This document shows positions 23,301-33,259 of a DNA stretch of 64,000 bases, in pieces. The notes under the pieces were generated by a model that did not search any database, was not told the origin of the DNA, and was given only the letters and a program-made list of their open reading frames with translations. Origin of the DNA: Cristatella mucedo (taxonomy: Eukaryota > Bryozoa > Phylactolaemata > Cristatellidae); contig WPIO01000080.1 in NCBI GenBank assembly GCA_009760855.2, positions 1,804,501 through 1,868,500 of the forward strand. The letters run 5' to 3'. Position 1 is the first letter of the stretch. Each line of letters starts with the position of its first letter. The translations under genes and the position numbers were made by a program.

Positions 23301-26300
23301 CATATTTGCTCTGTTCCACATTTCTCGTTTTTTGTTGCTGCGTGCCTATATGCCTTACGAATGTGTATGTGCACTGTCTTGCAAACATATCTTTTGAGGT
23401 GCAGTGGATGCCGTTGTGCTTAGCCACTGTTTGCCTCTGGAAGTGTTCTCGGTGGTGTGAGCCATTTAAAGATACCTCCGATTGTTTAGCTACAACAGAA
23501 TGGACTGACCTGCCGATCGCCACCCTTCTTTCTCGGGATCGTCAGAAACCAGTTACAACCAGAAAAAGCATTTTCAGGATGGTAGCCCGAACGACTTTCC
23601 GGGCACTGGGACAGGCCATTGCCGATGCAAAATGCGATGATGACTGCCCATTGAAGCTGACCACTCTGAGTCAAAGGCCTTTGGCCCCCCACTAAAGAAC
23701 TCTCTCTCCTCCAAGTCCTTACGCGAGGCCGCTGGCTAAGTGAGAATACGGTTTGTAGGAGGCTTTCATAACAATATGGCATCCATAAAGAAGGGTCAGC
23801 AAGTGCCAGCAAACGTCAATTAGCGTTCGAAAACGAAGAATCTGCAATGCATCAGCTTGCCCACTGAGTACAGCTGATTAGTGTAGCCTTGAGCTTTATG
23901 GACCTATGTAAAGAAATCCATGATCCACGGAGATGTCAAGTGCTAGTTTGGTCGTGTTTTTGTTTTTGTGTGGGGGAGGACTACGTTTGGCGAATGGATA
24001 ATGACCCCAAGCATACTACGAAAGCAACAAAGCAGTTCTTTGCAGACCCCTGTGTACAAGTCCTTAGTTGGTCGAGCAGATCTCCCAATCTCTATTTCTT
24101 TCTGTATATGTATCTCTGTCTCTAATGTTCTGTAGTTTTCTCTGACTCGAACTTTCTCTTACTTCCCTGTCTATCTTGCACTGGTTTGGCCCAGTGGTTG
24201 AGGTGCTCCCTACGAACCAAGGTGTGTGTGTGTGTTTCTCTCGATGTCACTTTCTATCCTTGTATTCATCCATATCTCGGTCACTACTTCTCTTCTCAAA
24301 TACTCTATTTTTGCAGTTTATATTTTTGTAGCGGCAGCTCTCCACACTTGGCCATTCCTTGCCAGGTATTGTGCCTCAGCATGTGCAGCCTATGTTAAGT
24401 GCCGGGAAAGCGATTAAGTCTTCTGAGGGAGCTATACAAATGTATTATTATTATTACTCTGATGCAACTCAACTTTTTTTTATACGAGTCGTCATCAGCA
24501 TCGAATATCTCCTGCGAATGCTGTCTAGCTTGTTGAGCAATCGGCCATCGTGAACCTCTTGAGTCCTCGTGATGAAGCATTTTAATTGTGCCTTGCAGGG
24601 TGGTGCCCTGTGCTCGTTCCTTGCTGTGCTCGTTTGGTGCTGCCGTTCAGCTCATGGATGATAGAATCTTTTGTAGCATCAGCGCTAAGGACGTTGCTTT
24701 CATCGGCCGAGCTCTGCTGCTCCGAGCCGCTGCTCTGCTGCTCCGAGCCGCTGCTCTGCTGCTCCGAGCCGCTGCTCTGCTGCTCCGAGCCGCTGCTCTG
24801 CTGCTCCTGCTCCGAGCCGCTCTGCTGCTCCGAGCTGCTGCTCCGCTCCGAGCCGCTGCTCTGCTGCTCCGAGCCGCTGCTCTGCTGCTCCGAGCCGCTG
24901 CTCTGCTGCTCCGAGCCGCTGCTCTGCTGCTCCGAGCCGCTGCTCTGCTGCTCCGAGCCGCTGCTCTGCTGCTCCGAGCCGCTGCTCTGCTGCTCCGAGC
25001 CGCTGCTCTGCTGCTCCGAGCCGCTGCTCTGCTGCTCCGAGCCGCTGCTCTGCTGCTCCGAGCCGCTGCTCTGCTGCTCCGAGCCGGCTCTGCTGCTCCG
25101 AGCCAGCGCCACGGGCAATCCTGAAAAATTGAGCTGCACGTCCAGTTGCACTAGCTGAAGGACAGTTGCACTGACCTGATTGACTCTGGTTGACTCCTCG
25201 TGCTGCTGCTTCTTGCCGCTGGCGCGAGTGATCACTTGCCGGGCCACTGTGCGGGCTTTCACTTCGTTTGGGCGAGCACAGAAGTGTGCCTCTGCCGTGC
25301 TGATTATCAACTTGAATTCATCGCCCAGCAGTACTTCGTGCATTCTTGAGCCGCATTCACTAACTAACATTAGATTGTGAGAAACTGTCGATTCTGGGTG
25401 GACGTCATTGTGCATCTCTAGGTTCCCAATGTTCGGGTCTGTAAATCTGAAAAGCTGACTGATAAGTAGGTGATTGTTAAGCTCGGGTTTGCCATGGCAC
25501 GATCAAATAATTAACAGGTTTTGGTTTGCAATTGCTAAAAAACACCTTTACCTTATGCAAAAAATAAAATTGAGATTTTGAAGACAGTCGATACAGTGAG
25601 AAAGAAAAGAGTTGCAGCAAAGGGTGGCCGTAAAGGAAGTGCCAGTGAGTGCTAGTGAGTACACGTGGTTAGACCCGATTTGGTTAGACCGGACGTGGTT
25701 AGCCCGAATCGCAAAAATTGGGCAAATTTGGTAGTAGGACAGGCAGTCAAATGCTCTCAAACCTGAGTCATTTATTCGTTGACACCTTTTTGTTGATAGC
25801 TTTTTGACTGCAAACTTTGCATCGCTTCTCAGGCTAGGAGGAAGAAGTGTGCATGGAGCGCAGTTTTTACTTCAGCTGTTCACTCCAGTTTCGTGTAACG
25901 CCAGATGTTTTTAATCAAATCAGCCTGTTAATGCAGTGCATGTGCCTTTAAGCATTCATTTTACTCGCCGGCACATATCGGATGACCCATATGTGGTAGT
26001 CAATTGCTGTCAGCTCGGTCCACTCCCATTTCATGCTGGTGCCACGTTCGAGCTCTTTTTTGTCCCAACGTTCAGAGAGCTCGTGAAGAAGCTTGGCATC
26101 ACCGCCTACTCCATGTACGAAATAGACAAGTACGGCATCGCCGAGTGTGTGCGACGAGCCCTGCATGCTGTCAATCCCAAGTACGTGTCAGCGTGAGCAT
26201 CGGCATCGTACGTTCTGCTGCTCCTGCTCCACATGCTCTACATTTGTATGTCTACGTTATTGTCTGCTTGCTTGAATTGGCACGCCGCTCTCTGCTAGTG

Positions 26301-28793
26301 TGGAGCTGAATTCTTTTTTTTAAGCCACTCCCAGCTTGTGTTCCTGCTGCACGTAACAGTTTATTAGTTGTCACAGGTATGCTGCAGTTGCCACTGGCCG
26401 TGAAAGATGTACCATGTGTGAGTCCCCCCCTCACCCACCACCAGTGGCCTTCGATAGCCAAGGAGTATCTCTTTTTCACAGCTGTCGTTTCCTTTGTTCG
26501 ACTCCAAGTGCTTGGGCTGTTTTGATAAAAAAAAAAGCCTTGACAAGTTGCCGATGCAGAAGTGCCTGTGAAGTTTTTTTAATGAGTCGATGTTAAGGCA
26601 AAGTATTTTGATGATTAGTGAATTCAATTGTTCTCTGACCTGAATGCCTCTTGGTGGAGTGTAGCAGTCTAGATGTAGTGGATGATCCTTTATTGACACT
26701 CTATCTCCAGTTGCATCAGCTCGAAATCTAGGTGTCATATTCCAAAGCGACCTCTCGTTAGACGACCACATCAGCTCCACAGTCAAATCAGCCTATTTTC
26801 AGCTTCATAACATTGCTAAAATTAGGGCTTGTTTAGATAAGGATACCACGTCCAAGTTAGTCCATGCATTCGTGACATCTCGTCTCGACTTCTGCAACTC
26901 ACTGCTTACAGGCCTACCAGCATGTGCGATCAGACGATTGCAGCTGGTGCAAAACTCTGCAGCTAGGCTTGTCTGTCGTGAGCGTCGCAGTTGCCACATT
27001 ACTCCACTTCTCGCCGACCTGCACTGGCTACCAGTCAAGCAACGGATTGACTTCAAGGTTTTGTCACTCACTTTTAGGTCTCTTCATTCTATGGCTCCAG
27101 CCTATCTTTCAGATATACTACCCCATCAGGCAAAGCATCGTACCACTCGCTTTTCGGAATCCAACAGTCTAGAAATACCTCGTAGAAACCTTAAATCCTT
27201 TGGAGACCGTGCATTTAGCTTGTATGCTCCCACAGCCTGGAACTCCCTCCCGACCTGCATCAGAACATCCCCTGACCTGACCACATTTAAAAGAAACTTA
27301 AAAACATACCTATTTAGGACAGCATTTAGTGGGTCCTTGTGATTCGTCCTCGATGTGCTTATGCGTGCTGACACTGTTCATGCTGCCACTAACCACATTT
27401 GCATGCTGACCCAGTGCATGTAACCCCTAACCATGTTATTCATTTTGTTTGTTTTTCAAGCATGATTTTACTTACTATTCTATTGCGTATCACTTTGCAG
27501 CAAATGTAAAGCGCCTAGAAAGAGATTAAGTTCTCTGAGGGCGCTTTATCAAGTGCAATATTATTATTATTATTATTACTCTGCAAGGTGTGGTGATAGC
27601 CATTAAGGCTTTTTTGCTGCTATACAAATGAGGCTGTTGAATCGGCTAAGGTTTTTTTTTAGACCAATTAGCTATGAACCGATAACTAAATGGCAAACTA
27701 GACATGCTACATGTCTTCGGCTGACTTTACTGCCAACTGTGGTCTAGTGACTGTACGATCAATTAGACCACACTCCTTGCTATGTTTCGGCGACTGCACG
27801 GCCAGCTATACTGGACTCGCTGTAGCCCAGTGACCATACGGCCAAAAAAGACTAGCCACCTGTGATCGAGCGACTATTGACCAGATACCTGATACCTGTA
27901 GTCTGATGCCTGTGTGGGTGACTGGACCAGCCAATGGTGGTCCCGTCACTGTGCTGTGATTTAGACCAGCTCTGTCTCTGGACAAGTGATCTGCTCAAGT
28001 TCAGCTGTGACTGGTCAGGTTACTTCACTGCTGTGACCCAGACGAGTTATCTCGGGCCCAGTGATTAGTCGGCGGTCTAGATCAGCTATCTTCATTGCGG
28101 TGACTGTGCACAGTGTGGCAGGAGATCATTTGATATAGCAGATGGATCATGTTCAACAAACTGGCTTGACTGATGAATGGGTTATTGACGATATTACAGG
28201 TGGAACGTGTTTGGCGAACTGGTGTTGCTGGTGCCATACACTAACCAACTCTCGAAAAATTTGTGTTTTCGGTTGAATACATGTTGCTGTATAAGTCATC
28301 AAACATCCCGGAGCTTTACTTTCCATAATCATGGACATGTAAAGCACAAGTTATCCAACTGAAATCAGAAATTTTTCTATTGTGAATAGTGAATTTTCTA
28401 TAGTGAATTTCACAGCAGCAAGCTATAGATGGGTGGCCCAGGGTTGCTTGGGCGATCTGATGGCCTAATTTGGGCATTGCTGCATGTAGATTGTTTGGGA
28501 AGTGTAGCTTGGGTTCTCCATGGGCTGTGATGACCCAGGAAGTAAGGTCCTCGCTCTTCACGACCGAGGTCGTGGGTTCGAATCCTTCAGTGGGCGGTCC
28601 TTTATTGCCAACTGCAAGCGGCAGTGAAAACCGTTCAGGCTCTTCTGCCTCTATACAAAATGAGGCTGATAAATCAGCTAATAATAATATTATTATTATG
28701 GGGGCATTACACGGGCATTTCGACACCAGCAATCTGCAGGTCACTGGGAAGTGACAATGTCGGTAATTGTCCATTGACAGGAGATGCATGCCC

Positions 28794-28852
<59 letters not shown>

Positions 28853-28857
28853 TGGCA

Positions 28858-28922
<65 letters not shown>

Positions 28923-30810
28923 ATATACACCGTCGTCTGCATCACATTCGTGCAGGCTTTGTCCAGGCTCTCTGCATTGTAGCCTCGACAGGCCGATTCA
29001 CATGAGCTACGACATCGATGCGCTCGATCCAGCCTATGCGTCCAGTACCGGCACCCCTGGTGAGAGCGTGCTGTGCCGCCCAGCTCTGTTGCGCTGTGTA
29101 CGCCTCTGACGAAGCCTTTGCCTCGCCTTTGCTGTGGCTGAGAGCTCACGCTGGCCCTTGTCCCCGAGGCAGGAGGCTCGGATTGCGCACGACAGGCAGC
29201 CGGATGCGACTGCACTGGCCTGCAATCAATAATAGCCGTCGTCGTGAGCCATGTTCACCACCGTTGCTTTGAGAGCGACTGCTGCTCGTTTTAGTCACCG
29301 GTGGACTGACGATGCGCGAGGCGTTCTTCATAGCAGAAGAGATAGCTGCCACAGGTGTGCGGGCTGATGCCGCCGTTGATGCCTGCTTGATTTTGACGTC
29401 CGGCTTACGTCTTGTACATCGTTGGCGTCACTGCCGCTGAAGCCCATTCTGCTTGTTGTCTTCGAGCCAGAGCCTGAATTTGCCATTGGCTGACTAGGTT
29501 GCTGCTTGCCGACTACTGCGGGCGGCTCCTCGAGGGTGCCACAGCAGCAGTTAGTGCGTCTGGTAGCGCAGCAGCAGCAGCTGCTCCGACTGATGTGCGA
29601 ATATCCGTTGGGTTGAGGCCCGGTTTCGTTCTCCTTCCTGCTTGCAAAAACACTATTGTCCCGTGATTGCTGCAAAAACTGCATGTGCATCGTAATATGC
29701 ATTGTCCTGGGAACCTCTCCGTCCCAAGAGTGCCGTGTTGCCCCCCAAGTGGCAAAGTGCTCACACTTCACCACCAGAAGGTTCCAGTCCATCAGAGGCG
29801 TGCGATCGTGCGGTGCTCCCTACATTTAGGAGTGACACCCTCCTCGAAGTCTCTTCTGCTGCCATTTAAGTGGAACTGTTGAAAATGTCCACCTTAGCTT
29901 TCACGTTTCCTTTTTAGCTAGAGCTGGAGTGATCCAGTCGTCCTTTTCAGTGCATCAGCAGGCAGCCCACAGGAAAGACTTGCACCCATGTTACTGTGCT
30001 TTGTGTGTGTCAGTACACATCTAGGCAATTTTATTGATATGTCAGAGGCAACTACACCGGGGGAACAGAGCTGTACAAGGCCGTGCCCCACACAGCTTCT
30101 CTGCCATTCTAAACGTGACAGTTAGCTGGCTAGCAGGTTGGCATATATAACCCAAATTGTTGCTATTTGCTTACAGTGAGGCGCTTGCTACTCGCTGTGT
30201 TTTCTATGCAGAGCCATACGAATTGCTACCCTTTGTATAACCGGAGTCTTCACCCAAACTGTGCCTTGGAGTTATCATGCTTTGCAAACTGTGCCTGTAA
30301 CAAGTGCTTTGCGTGTGTTGCATTGCAATGACAAGAGGCCGACTTTATGTCAAGTGCTCAAGTTGCTGCTACAGTTGTCCTCTTTGAAATGAAGACGTCA
30401 TAGTAACCAGTAAAGCTAATGAGGGTTTAAGCTCTCAGCTCTCGTGCCAATTCACGATTTCAAGAAGCCTTCATTTCTCCCTGCTGCAACCAGCTGCAAG
30501 CAGGAAATCAGGCAGGAAAGAAAGGCCTGAGGCTGAGAGTGCATGCAGGTCAATTGACCTTACCTACGGTGGGAGGGGGGAGAGCAGCTGCCACGGAGGA
30601 GGCAGCGTGCGGTTGGCGACTAGTGCACTGTGCCACCTACCATTGAGCGGCCAATGAGGTTTCCATTGCTCTCACTCTCTTGCAGCTCGCCTCTGCGTGG
30701 CCGATCTTGTCGAAGTCAATCCTCGCCTGGGCGACGATAAGACGAAGGAGAACACGGTGACTGCTGCCTCCAAGATCATCGAGTCACTTCTCGGTTCGAG
30801 GATTCTCTAA
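17394..30810 (+). CDS. ARG: Arginase, probably mitochondrial, nine exons (exon 5 disrupted)
   Basis: Arginase hydrolyses L-arginine to ornithine and urea with a binuclear manganese centre. Exons read: 17394-17531, 18358-18537, 20062-20140, 22484-22682, 24677-~24706 (end uncertain), 26076-26180, 28992-29059, 29295-29354, 30686-30810 (TAA). Every junction I could place has GT...AG ends and matching phase. Exon 1 encodes an Arg/Ser-rich leader ([13 protein letters not shown]...) that looks like a mitochondrial presequence, as in ARG2, then [13 protein letters not shown]. Metal-ligand motifs are LGGDHS (about residues 124-129), WVDAHTDIN (149-157), SYDIDALDP (exon 7) and EVNP (exon 9); all ligand residues are present. 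Exon 5 starts normally ([11 protein letters not shown]), but the expected GLRDVD.xE segment is replaced by a minisatellite with no splice donor. Length without exon 5 is about 318 residues, near the family norm. Either the allele is broken or the assembly is wrong at exon 5. Confidence 0.93.
17605..17705. repeat. CT microsatellite in arginase intron 1
   Basis: An imperfect pyrimidine tract lies about 75 bp downstream of the exon 1 donor. Confidence 0.9.
17880..18247 (+). mobile_element. Old, GC-shifted CR1-like LINE (family B) 3' end
   Basis: Colinear with family B: TTGCGCAACGACAACTACTG, GACTGTGGCGCATTTTCTTA, the TTTTCTCTTTGTTGCGTGCG block, TGCTGGCTACCGAATGCGAA and a GTGGAGCTGCAGGCGGAGAT end. 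It is much richer in GC than the other copies, so either it belongs to an older subfamily or it has been under GC-biased change. Confidence 0.7.
18652..18826 (-). mobile_element. L2-like LINE (family A) 3' end in arginase intron 2
   Basis: An inverted copy of the 3' UTR runs from the TCTCTAGGCGCTTTACATTT end to the CATGCACAGTGTCAG block. The usual (ATT)n run is nearly lost. Confidence 0.88.
19335..20024 (+). mobile_element. L2-like LINE (family A), diverged copy next to arginase exon 3
   Basis: It starts with the YADDAQLYL-type RT segment (CTTGTATGCAGATGGCGCAC). Then come [16 protein letters not shown] and the C-terminal ORF2 region to SYAPK, with several frameshifts. It ends about 40 bp before the exon 3 acceptor and is followed by a short inverted tail piece (TCTCCTTCTAGGCACTTTAC). 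Confidence 0.88.
20141..21810. other. Arginase intron 3, left part
   Basis: No transposon or extra exon was recognised. A run of nine or more C occurs near 20988. Confidence 0.5.
21811..22406. repeat. 24-bp minisatellite, about 25 copies, arginase intron 3
   Basis: The unit is CTGCTGCTCGTG + TCCTTTGCCGTC (24 bp). The first three copies carry CTGGTG, the rest CTGCTG; otherwise copies are identical. The unit lacks stop codons in most frames, so open frames of over 300 codons appear on both strands. It ends 78 bp before exon 4 and is intronic. Confidence 0.98.
22785..23048 (-). mobile_element. L2-like LINE (family A) 3' end in arginase intron 4
   Basis: An inverted, well-preserved 3' UTR with an (ATT)n tail at 22785-22808, extending to the ACCCGCTAAATGCTGTCCTA block. 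Confidence 0.93.
23050..24100 (+). mobile_element. Tc1/mariner-like transposon, degraded transposase
   Basis: Broken frames in the right order include [10 protein letters not shown] (Tc1 HTH region, near 23737), [11 protein letters not shown] (compare the GGGSVMVWGCF block, near 23936) and [19 protein letters not shown] followed by [11 protein letters not shown] (near 23990-24095), which holds the DNDPKHT catalytic motif. Intervening sequence has stops and shifts. The left boundary is uncertain and no terminal inverted repeats were found. It lies in the arginase sense orientation. Confidence 0.72.
24178..24456 (+). mobile_element. SINE2 copy with an internal insertion or rearrangement
   Basis: The head TTTGGCCCAGTGGTTGAGGT (24183) and the tail GGAAAGCGATTAAGTCTTCT...GCTATACAAATGTATTATTA (24400-24453) are separated by about 170 bp of unrelated, T-rich sequence instead of the usual ~50 bp. 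Confidence 0.6.
24677..24706 (+). CDS. Arginase exon 5, left end before the minisatellite
   Basis: After TTTTGTAG the sequence gives C|ATC AGC GCT AAG GAC GTT, completing the split Cys codon from exon 4 (CCG TG|). It encodes [11 protein letters not shown], which is exactly where vertebrate arginases have CISAKDIVYIG. The frame then enters ALLLRAA repeats. There is no usable GT donor between here and the in-frame TGA near 25124, so this exon cannot be spliced normally to exon 6, which needs a donor in phase 2. Confidence 0.85.
24706..25105. repeat. 21-bp minisatellite, about 18-19 copies, overlapping arginase exon 5
   Basis: The unit is CTCTGCTGCTCCGAGCCGCTG. An irregular patch (24800-24850) has shortened units. 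Sense frames read ALLLRAA or CSEPLLC; the antisense frame reads SGSEQQS. No GT dinucleotide occurs in the unit. Confidence 0.97.
25176..25446 (-). CDS. Exon-like antisense frame within an arginase intron, unknown protein
   Basis: On the minus strand a TTTTCAG acceptor (25447-25453) is followed by 1+90 codons, beginning [13 protein letters not shown] and containing [17 protein letters not shown] and [20 protein letters not shown]. It ends at CAG|GTCAGT (donor near 25170-25175). The composition is balanced and protein-like, unlike the repeat-derived frames nearby. An upstream GCATAAG|GTAAAG donor (25551/25552) has the matching phase. I recognise no family. It may be a nested antisense gene or chance; the frame also continues open through the minisatellite to a TAA at 24582. 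Confidence 0.35.
26712..27577 (+). mobile_element. L2-like LINE (family A), recent 5'-truncated copy in arginase intron 6
   Basis: It begins at TCTCCAGTTGCATCAGCTCG and carries a 156-codon intact end of ORF2 (26872-27342), the full 3' UTR and (ATT)n. It is nearly identical to 47035-47905 and lies in the sense orientation of arginase. Confidence 0.95.
27580..27662 (+). mobile_element. SINE1 tail fragment
   Basis: GTGGTGATAGCCATTAAGGC, GCTATACAAATGAGGCTGTT and AATCGGCTAAGG plus a T run form the 3' half of SINE1. The tRNA-like half is replaced by the preceding L2. Confidence 0.75.
27690..28120. repeat. Degenerate minisatellite, period roughly 40-45 bp
   Basis: The motif GTGACTG-TACGGCCAGCTAT-CTGTGGTC recurs with heavy divergence (for example near 27745, 27790, 27830, 27935, 27960 and 28100). 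This looks like an old, decayed array in arginase intron 6. Confidence 0.5.
28510..28706 (+). mobile_element. SINE1, full-length tRNA-derived copy
   Basis: The A box-like start is GTGATGACCCAGGAAGTAAG, then the B box GGTTCGAATCC (28577-28587). The body follows (TTTATTGCC..CTGCAAGCGGCAGTG), then CTCTTCTGCCTCTATACAAA and ATGAGGCTGATAAATCAGCT, with an AATAATATT tail. An RNA polymerase III promoter is expected from the two boxes. Confidence 0.85.
28797..28922. repeat. Compound (TA)n / (TATG)n microsatellite
   Basis: A TA run, a TATG run with about six repeats, the spacer GCAGTG and a second, longer TA run, 70 bp upstream of arginase exon 7. Confidence 0.95.
29355..30685. other. Arginase intron 8
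   Basis: No transposon or additional exon was recognised in this 1.3-kb intron. Confidence 0.5.
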
Positions 30811-31248
30811 AAGCATCGATGCGGGCGACGGCAGCAGCCGAACGTCGTCCTGCACTTGAGCCATCGTCGGCGCAGCAAGACCCGTGGACTGTGGTCGCAC
30901 CAGCTGAAGAGCCGACAGGCACACACACATGTATCCGACTTCCAAGTTGGGCACGTTTGTAACTCACGGAACAGCTGTGCTAGCATGGTAGAAAGCATCG
31001 TATACAGCGATGCTGCTGGATTAAGCATACATGTGTAGCACTGCAGACTGTGCCGTTGGTGGCTTTTGCACGCTTTCTTGGCGAATCGGCAAAACAGCTG
31101 TACTATTTCCTGCTGTCGCAGTTTCGACGTGCTAGCTGCGTCACGTTGCCTCAGGAGTGCCCGAAATATCACATCCATCGTTTAAGTGCTGGCAGCACCG
31201 GCACTGACTTGCTTAGCCAATCGAAAAAATATCTTTAACCAATAACTG

Positions 31249-31254
31249 TTTATT
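31249..31254 (-). terminator. Polyadenylation signal of DPY30
   Basis: TTTATT on the plus strand is AATAAA on the minus strand, 48 bases after the DPY30 stop codon. It lies about 440 bp beyond the arginase stop codon of the convergent gene. Confidence 0.6.
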
Positions 31255-31301
31255 GCAAGAATAATATAGAAAGCAAGTACAGTCGCAATGAGTCATGCTT
31301 G

Positions 31302-33259
31302 TCACGGGTCGAATTGTGTCTTGTTCTTGATCAAATAGGCAGCCAGATACTCGATGGGATTTGGTGGTCTGAAAGCAGTAAGTGCAATGGTCATCTCAGC
31401 TGCTCTACCAAAACAGCAAACACGGATTACTGCAAGGACGAAAGCTTTAAATTGGTGGCCCTGTAGTATTTGCCATTGCCTAAGCAGTGTAATCTTCTAA
31501 GCAACTCGTATAGAGTTGCAATAGAGGAGCTCTCCTCCACTGGTATCTCCATTACTAGGTTCTGTCTTCCACAACTTCAATACAAGCTACATGATCAACA
31601 GAGTATCATAACAAGACAGAAGGCTAGCTGATTGATGGCACTGATGAGCTCTCGTCACCTGACGACACTATACCATCCCTTCTGTGATCTTCACTGGCAG
31701 ACAAACTTAGCCCGGTCAGAACTGAGATTTGTAATGCTTCACTAGAAAAAAGGGGTTGTGCCCAAGTAATTCAAATTCATAAAAAAAAGCCTGGATAGGT
31801 GACACTGAAGACTTGCCCACGATCCTCAAATAACATTTATGATCCAAATTGCTATATACAATAAGCAGCTTGTATGCAACATCGATTCAGCCTAGCATAT
31901 CCCTGCTGCGTAGGGCTGCTGCCAACGCCACCTAAGGGGCTACTGCTGCCTAGGGCTTACCGCTCTTTAGCCAGTGCTGACATGCCCTGGAGGAGAATGG
32001 GCACCACGGTCTGGTCGAGGTAGGCACGCGTAGGAAGTGCTTGCAACTCCACCTTCTGCCGTTTTGGCGGGTTCTCGGCGAGCTCCCTCTCGTGCTGAGC
32101 TATTTTCTGAAGGCATAAGAGGGAGGACAGCATGTGGTCAATGTATAAAACCATGCTGACCCTGCGCATGTCACCCCTAACCATATAACTCCTGTTGTTT
32201 ACCAAGCATGACATTACTTACCATTCAATTGCATTTCCCTTTGCAGCAAACGTAAAGCGCCTAGAAAGAGATTGAGTTCTCTGAGGGCGCTTTATCAAGT
32301 GCATTATTATTATTATTATTAACCCCACAACTAGAACTAGAGAACTAGATGTCTTTCTAGGCTGCTTGCATTTGCTAGGTAAAGGAAGCAGTTCAGTTGG
32401 TTAGCTATAACATGCACAGTGACAACACACATAAGCTTACAGGAGATAATTCACAAGTGCCCAACAAATGCTATGTGGAACAAAACCGCCTGTTTAGCTT
32501 GTTTTTAAATGTCAAATCAAGGTCAATCACGACGTCAGTCGGTAGCGATTTCCAGGCTTTGGCAGCGTGCAAAGTCAGGGCATGGTCTCCAAAGGATTGA
32601 AGTGTTAGCCACCGGCCATGCTGAACGATATGCACAGCAGGCACATTTGTCTGAGCAAGTACGGATCTAGGCTGCCCTCACGACTGCGACCGGTATGGGT
32701 TAACTCCAGTATCAACCGTATCAATGAAGGGAGTTAAGCACAACTGCCAGTAACACGATGAATGCCAGCCTATGCGGTATGCGCTGAGCGCTGACAGCTC
32801 ACCAGCATGCTGCAGATGATAGCTACGACAAGCCCCACACGAGAGAAGCAAGAACTCAAGCATAAAGCTCTGCACGATGAAACAAAAGTGGACCAAGGCG
32901 GCGGCATCGCGACTACTCACGCCCACCTGCCTCTGTCTTGGTTTGGTGCAATGGAGAGCAGTGCACTTAATACTACTACTGATAACTACCATCATGCATC
33001 TGTATGGCGCCCTCAGAGAACTAAATCTCTTTCAACGCAATTTACATTTGCTGCAACGGAATCGTGCCAAAAGACATCAAAGTCCCCAAGCGAGCAGTGC
33101 TGCATGCAATAGCGTGAAAGCGGAGGCTGGCTGGACACTGACTTGACACTAGGCTCACCTTAATGGCTTCAGGCACCCCGGTCGGCATCATCAGGTCGGC
33201 TGCAGCTGTCGGGTCGTCTGCTACGTTGCTGGTCACGGCCGGATCCCCAGAGATCTGGT
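31302..33259 (-). CDS. DPY30: DPY30 homologue (COMPASS/MLL core subunit), three exons seen
   Basis: DPY30 is the small dimeric subunit of SET1/MLL histone H3K4 methyltransferase complexes; its X-type helical bundle binds ASH2L. Minus-strand exons are 33159-33259, 31961-32106 and 31302-31368 (TGA at 31302). Junctions have phase 0 and phase 2, with canonical GT...AG. The Dpy-30 motif is split over the last two exons: [39 protein letters not shown] and a short FDP end. This is almost the vertebrate sequence. The first exon seen enters with a split codon, so a further 5' exon with the start codon must exist upstream; I could not place it. Intron 2 carries L2 fragments. The final 64 or so residues are certain; the N-terminus is incomplete. 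Confidence 0.93.
32146..32322 (+). mobile_element. L2-like LINE (family A) 3' end in a DPY30 intron
   Basis: CATGCTGACCCTGCGCATGT through GAGGGCGCTTTATCAAGTGC and (ATT)n, antisense to DPY30. Confidence 0.92.
32340..32690 (-). mobile_element. Diverged L2-like LINE (family A-related) fragment
   Basis: An inverted 3' UTR (CTAGATGTCTTTCTAGGCTG start) and the end of ORF2 (TTCCAGGCTTTGGCAGCGTG; GGTCTCCAAAGGATTGAAG) with many differences from the recent subfamily. Confidence 0.75.
32978..33062 (-). mobile_element. L2/SINE tail fragment
   Basis: GGCGCCCTCAGAGAACTAAA and AATTTACATTTGCTGCAACG form the inverted terminal element only. Confidence 0.7.

Noticed and set aside
10514-25105. Arrays at 10.5, 21.8 and 24.7 kb as possible CRISPR
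   Set aside because: Units are short and directly abutting, with no unique spacers, and the host is eukaryotic.
28577-28587. tRNA gene with a GGTTCGAATCC B box
   Set aside because: No cloverleaf can be folded around it and the body matches the other SINE1 copies; it is a SINE promoter.
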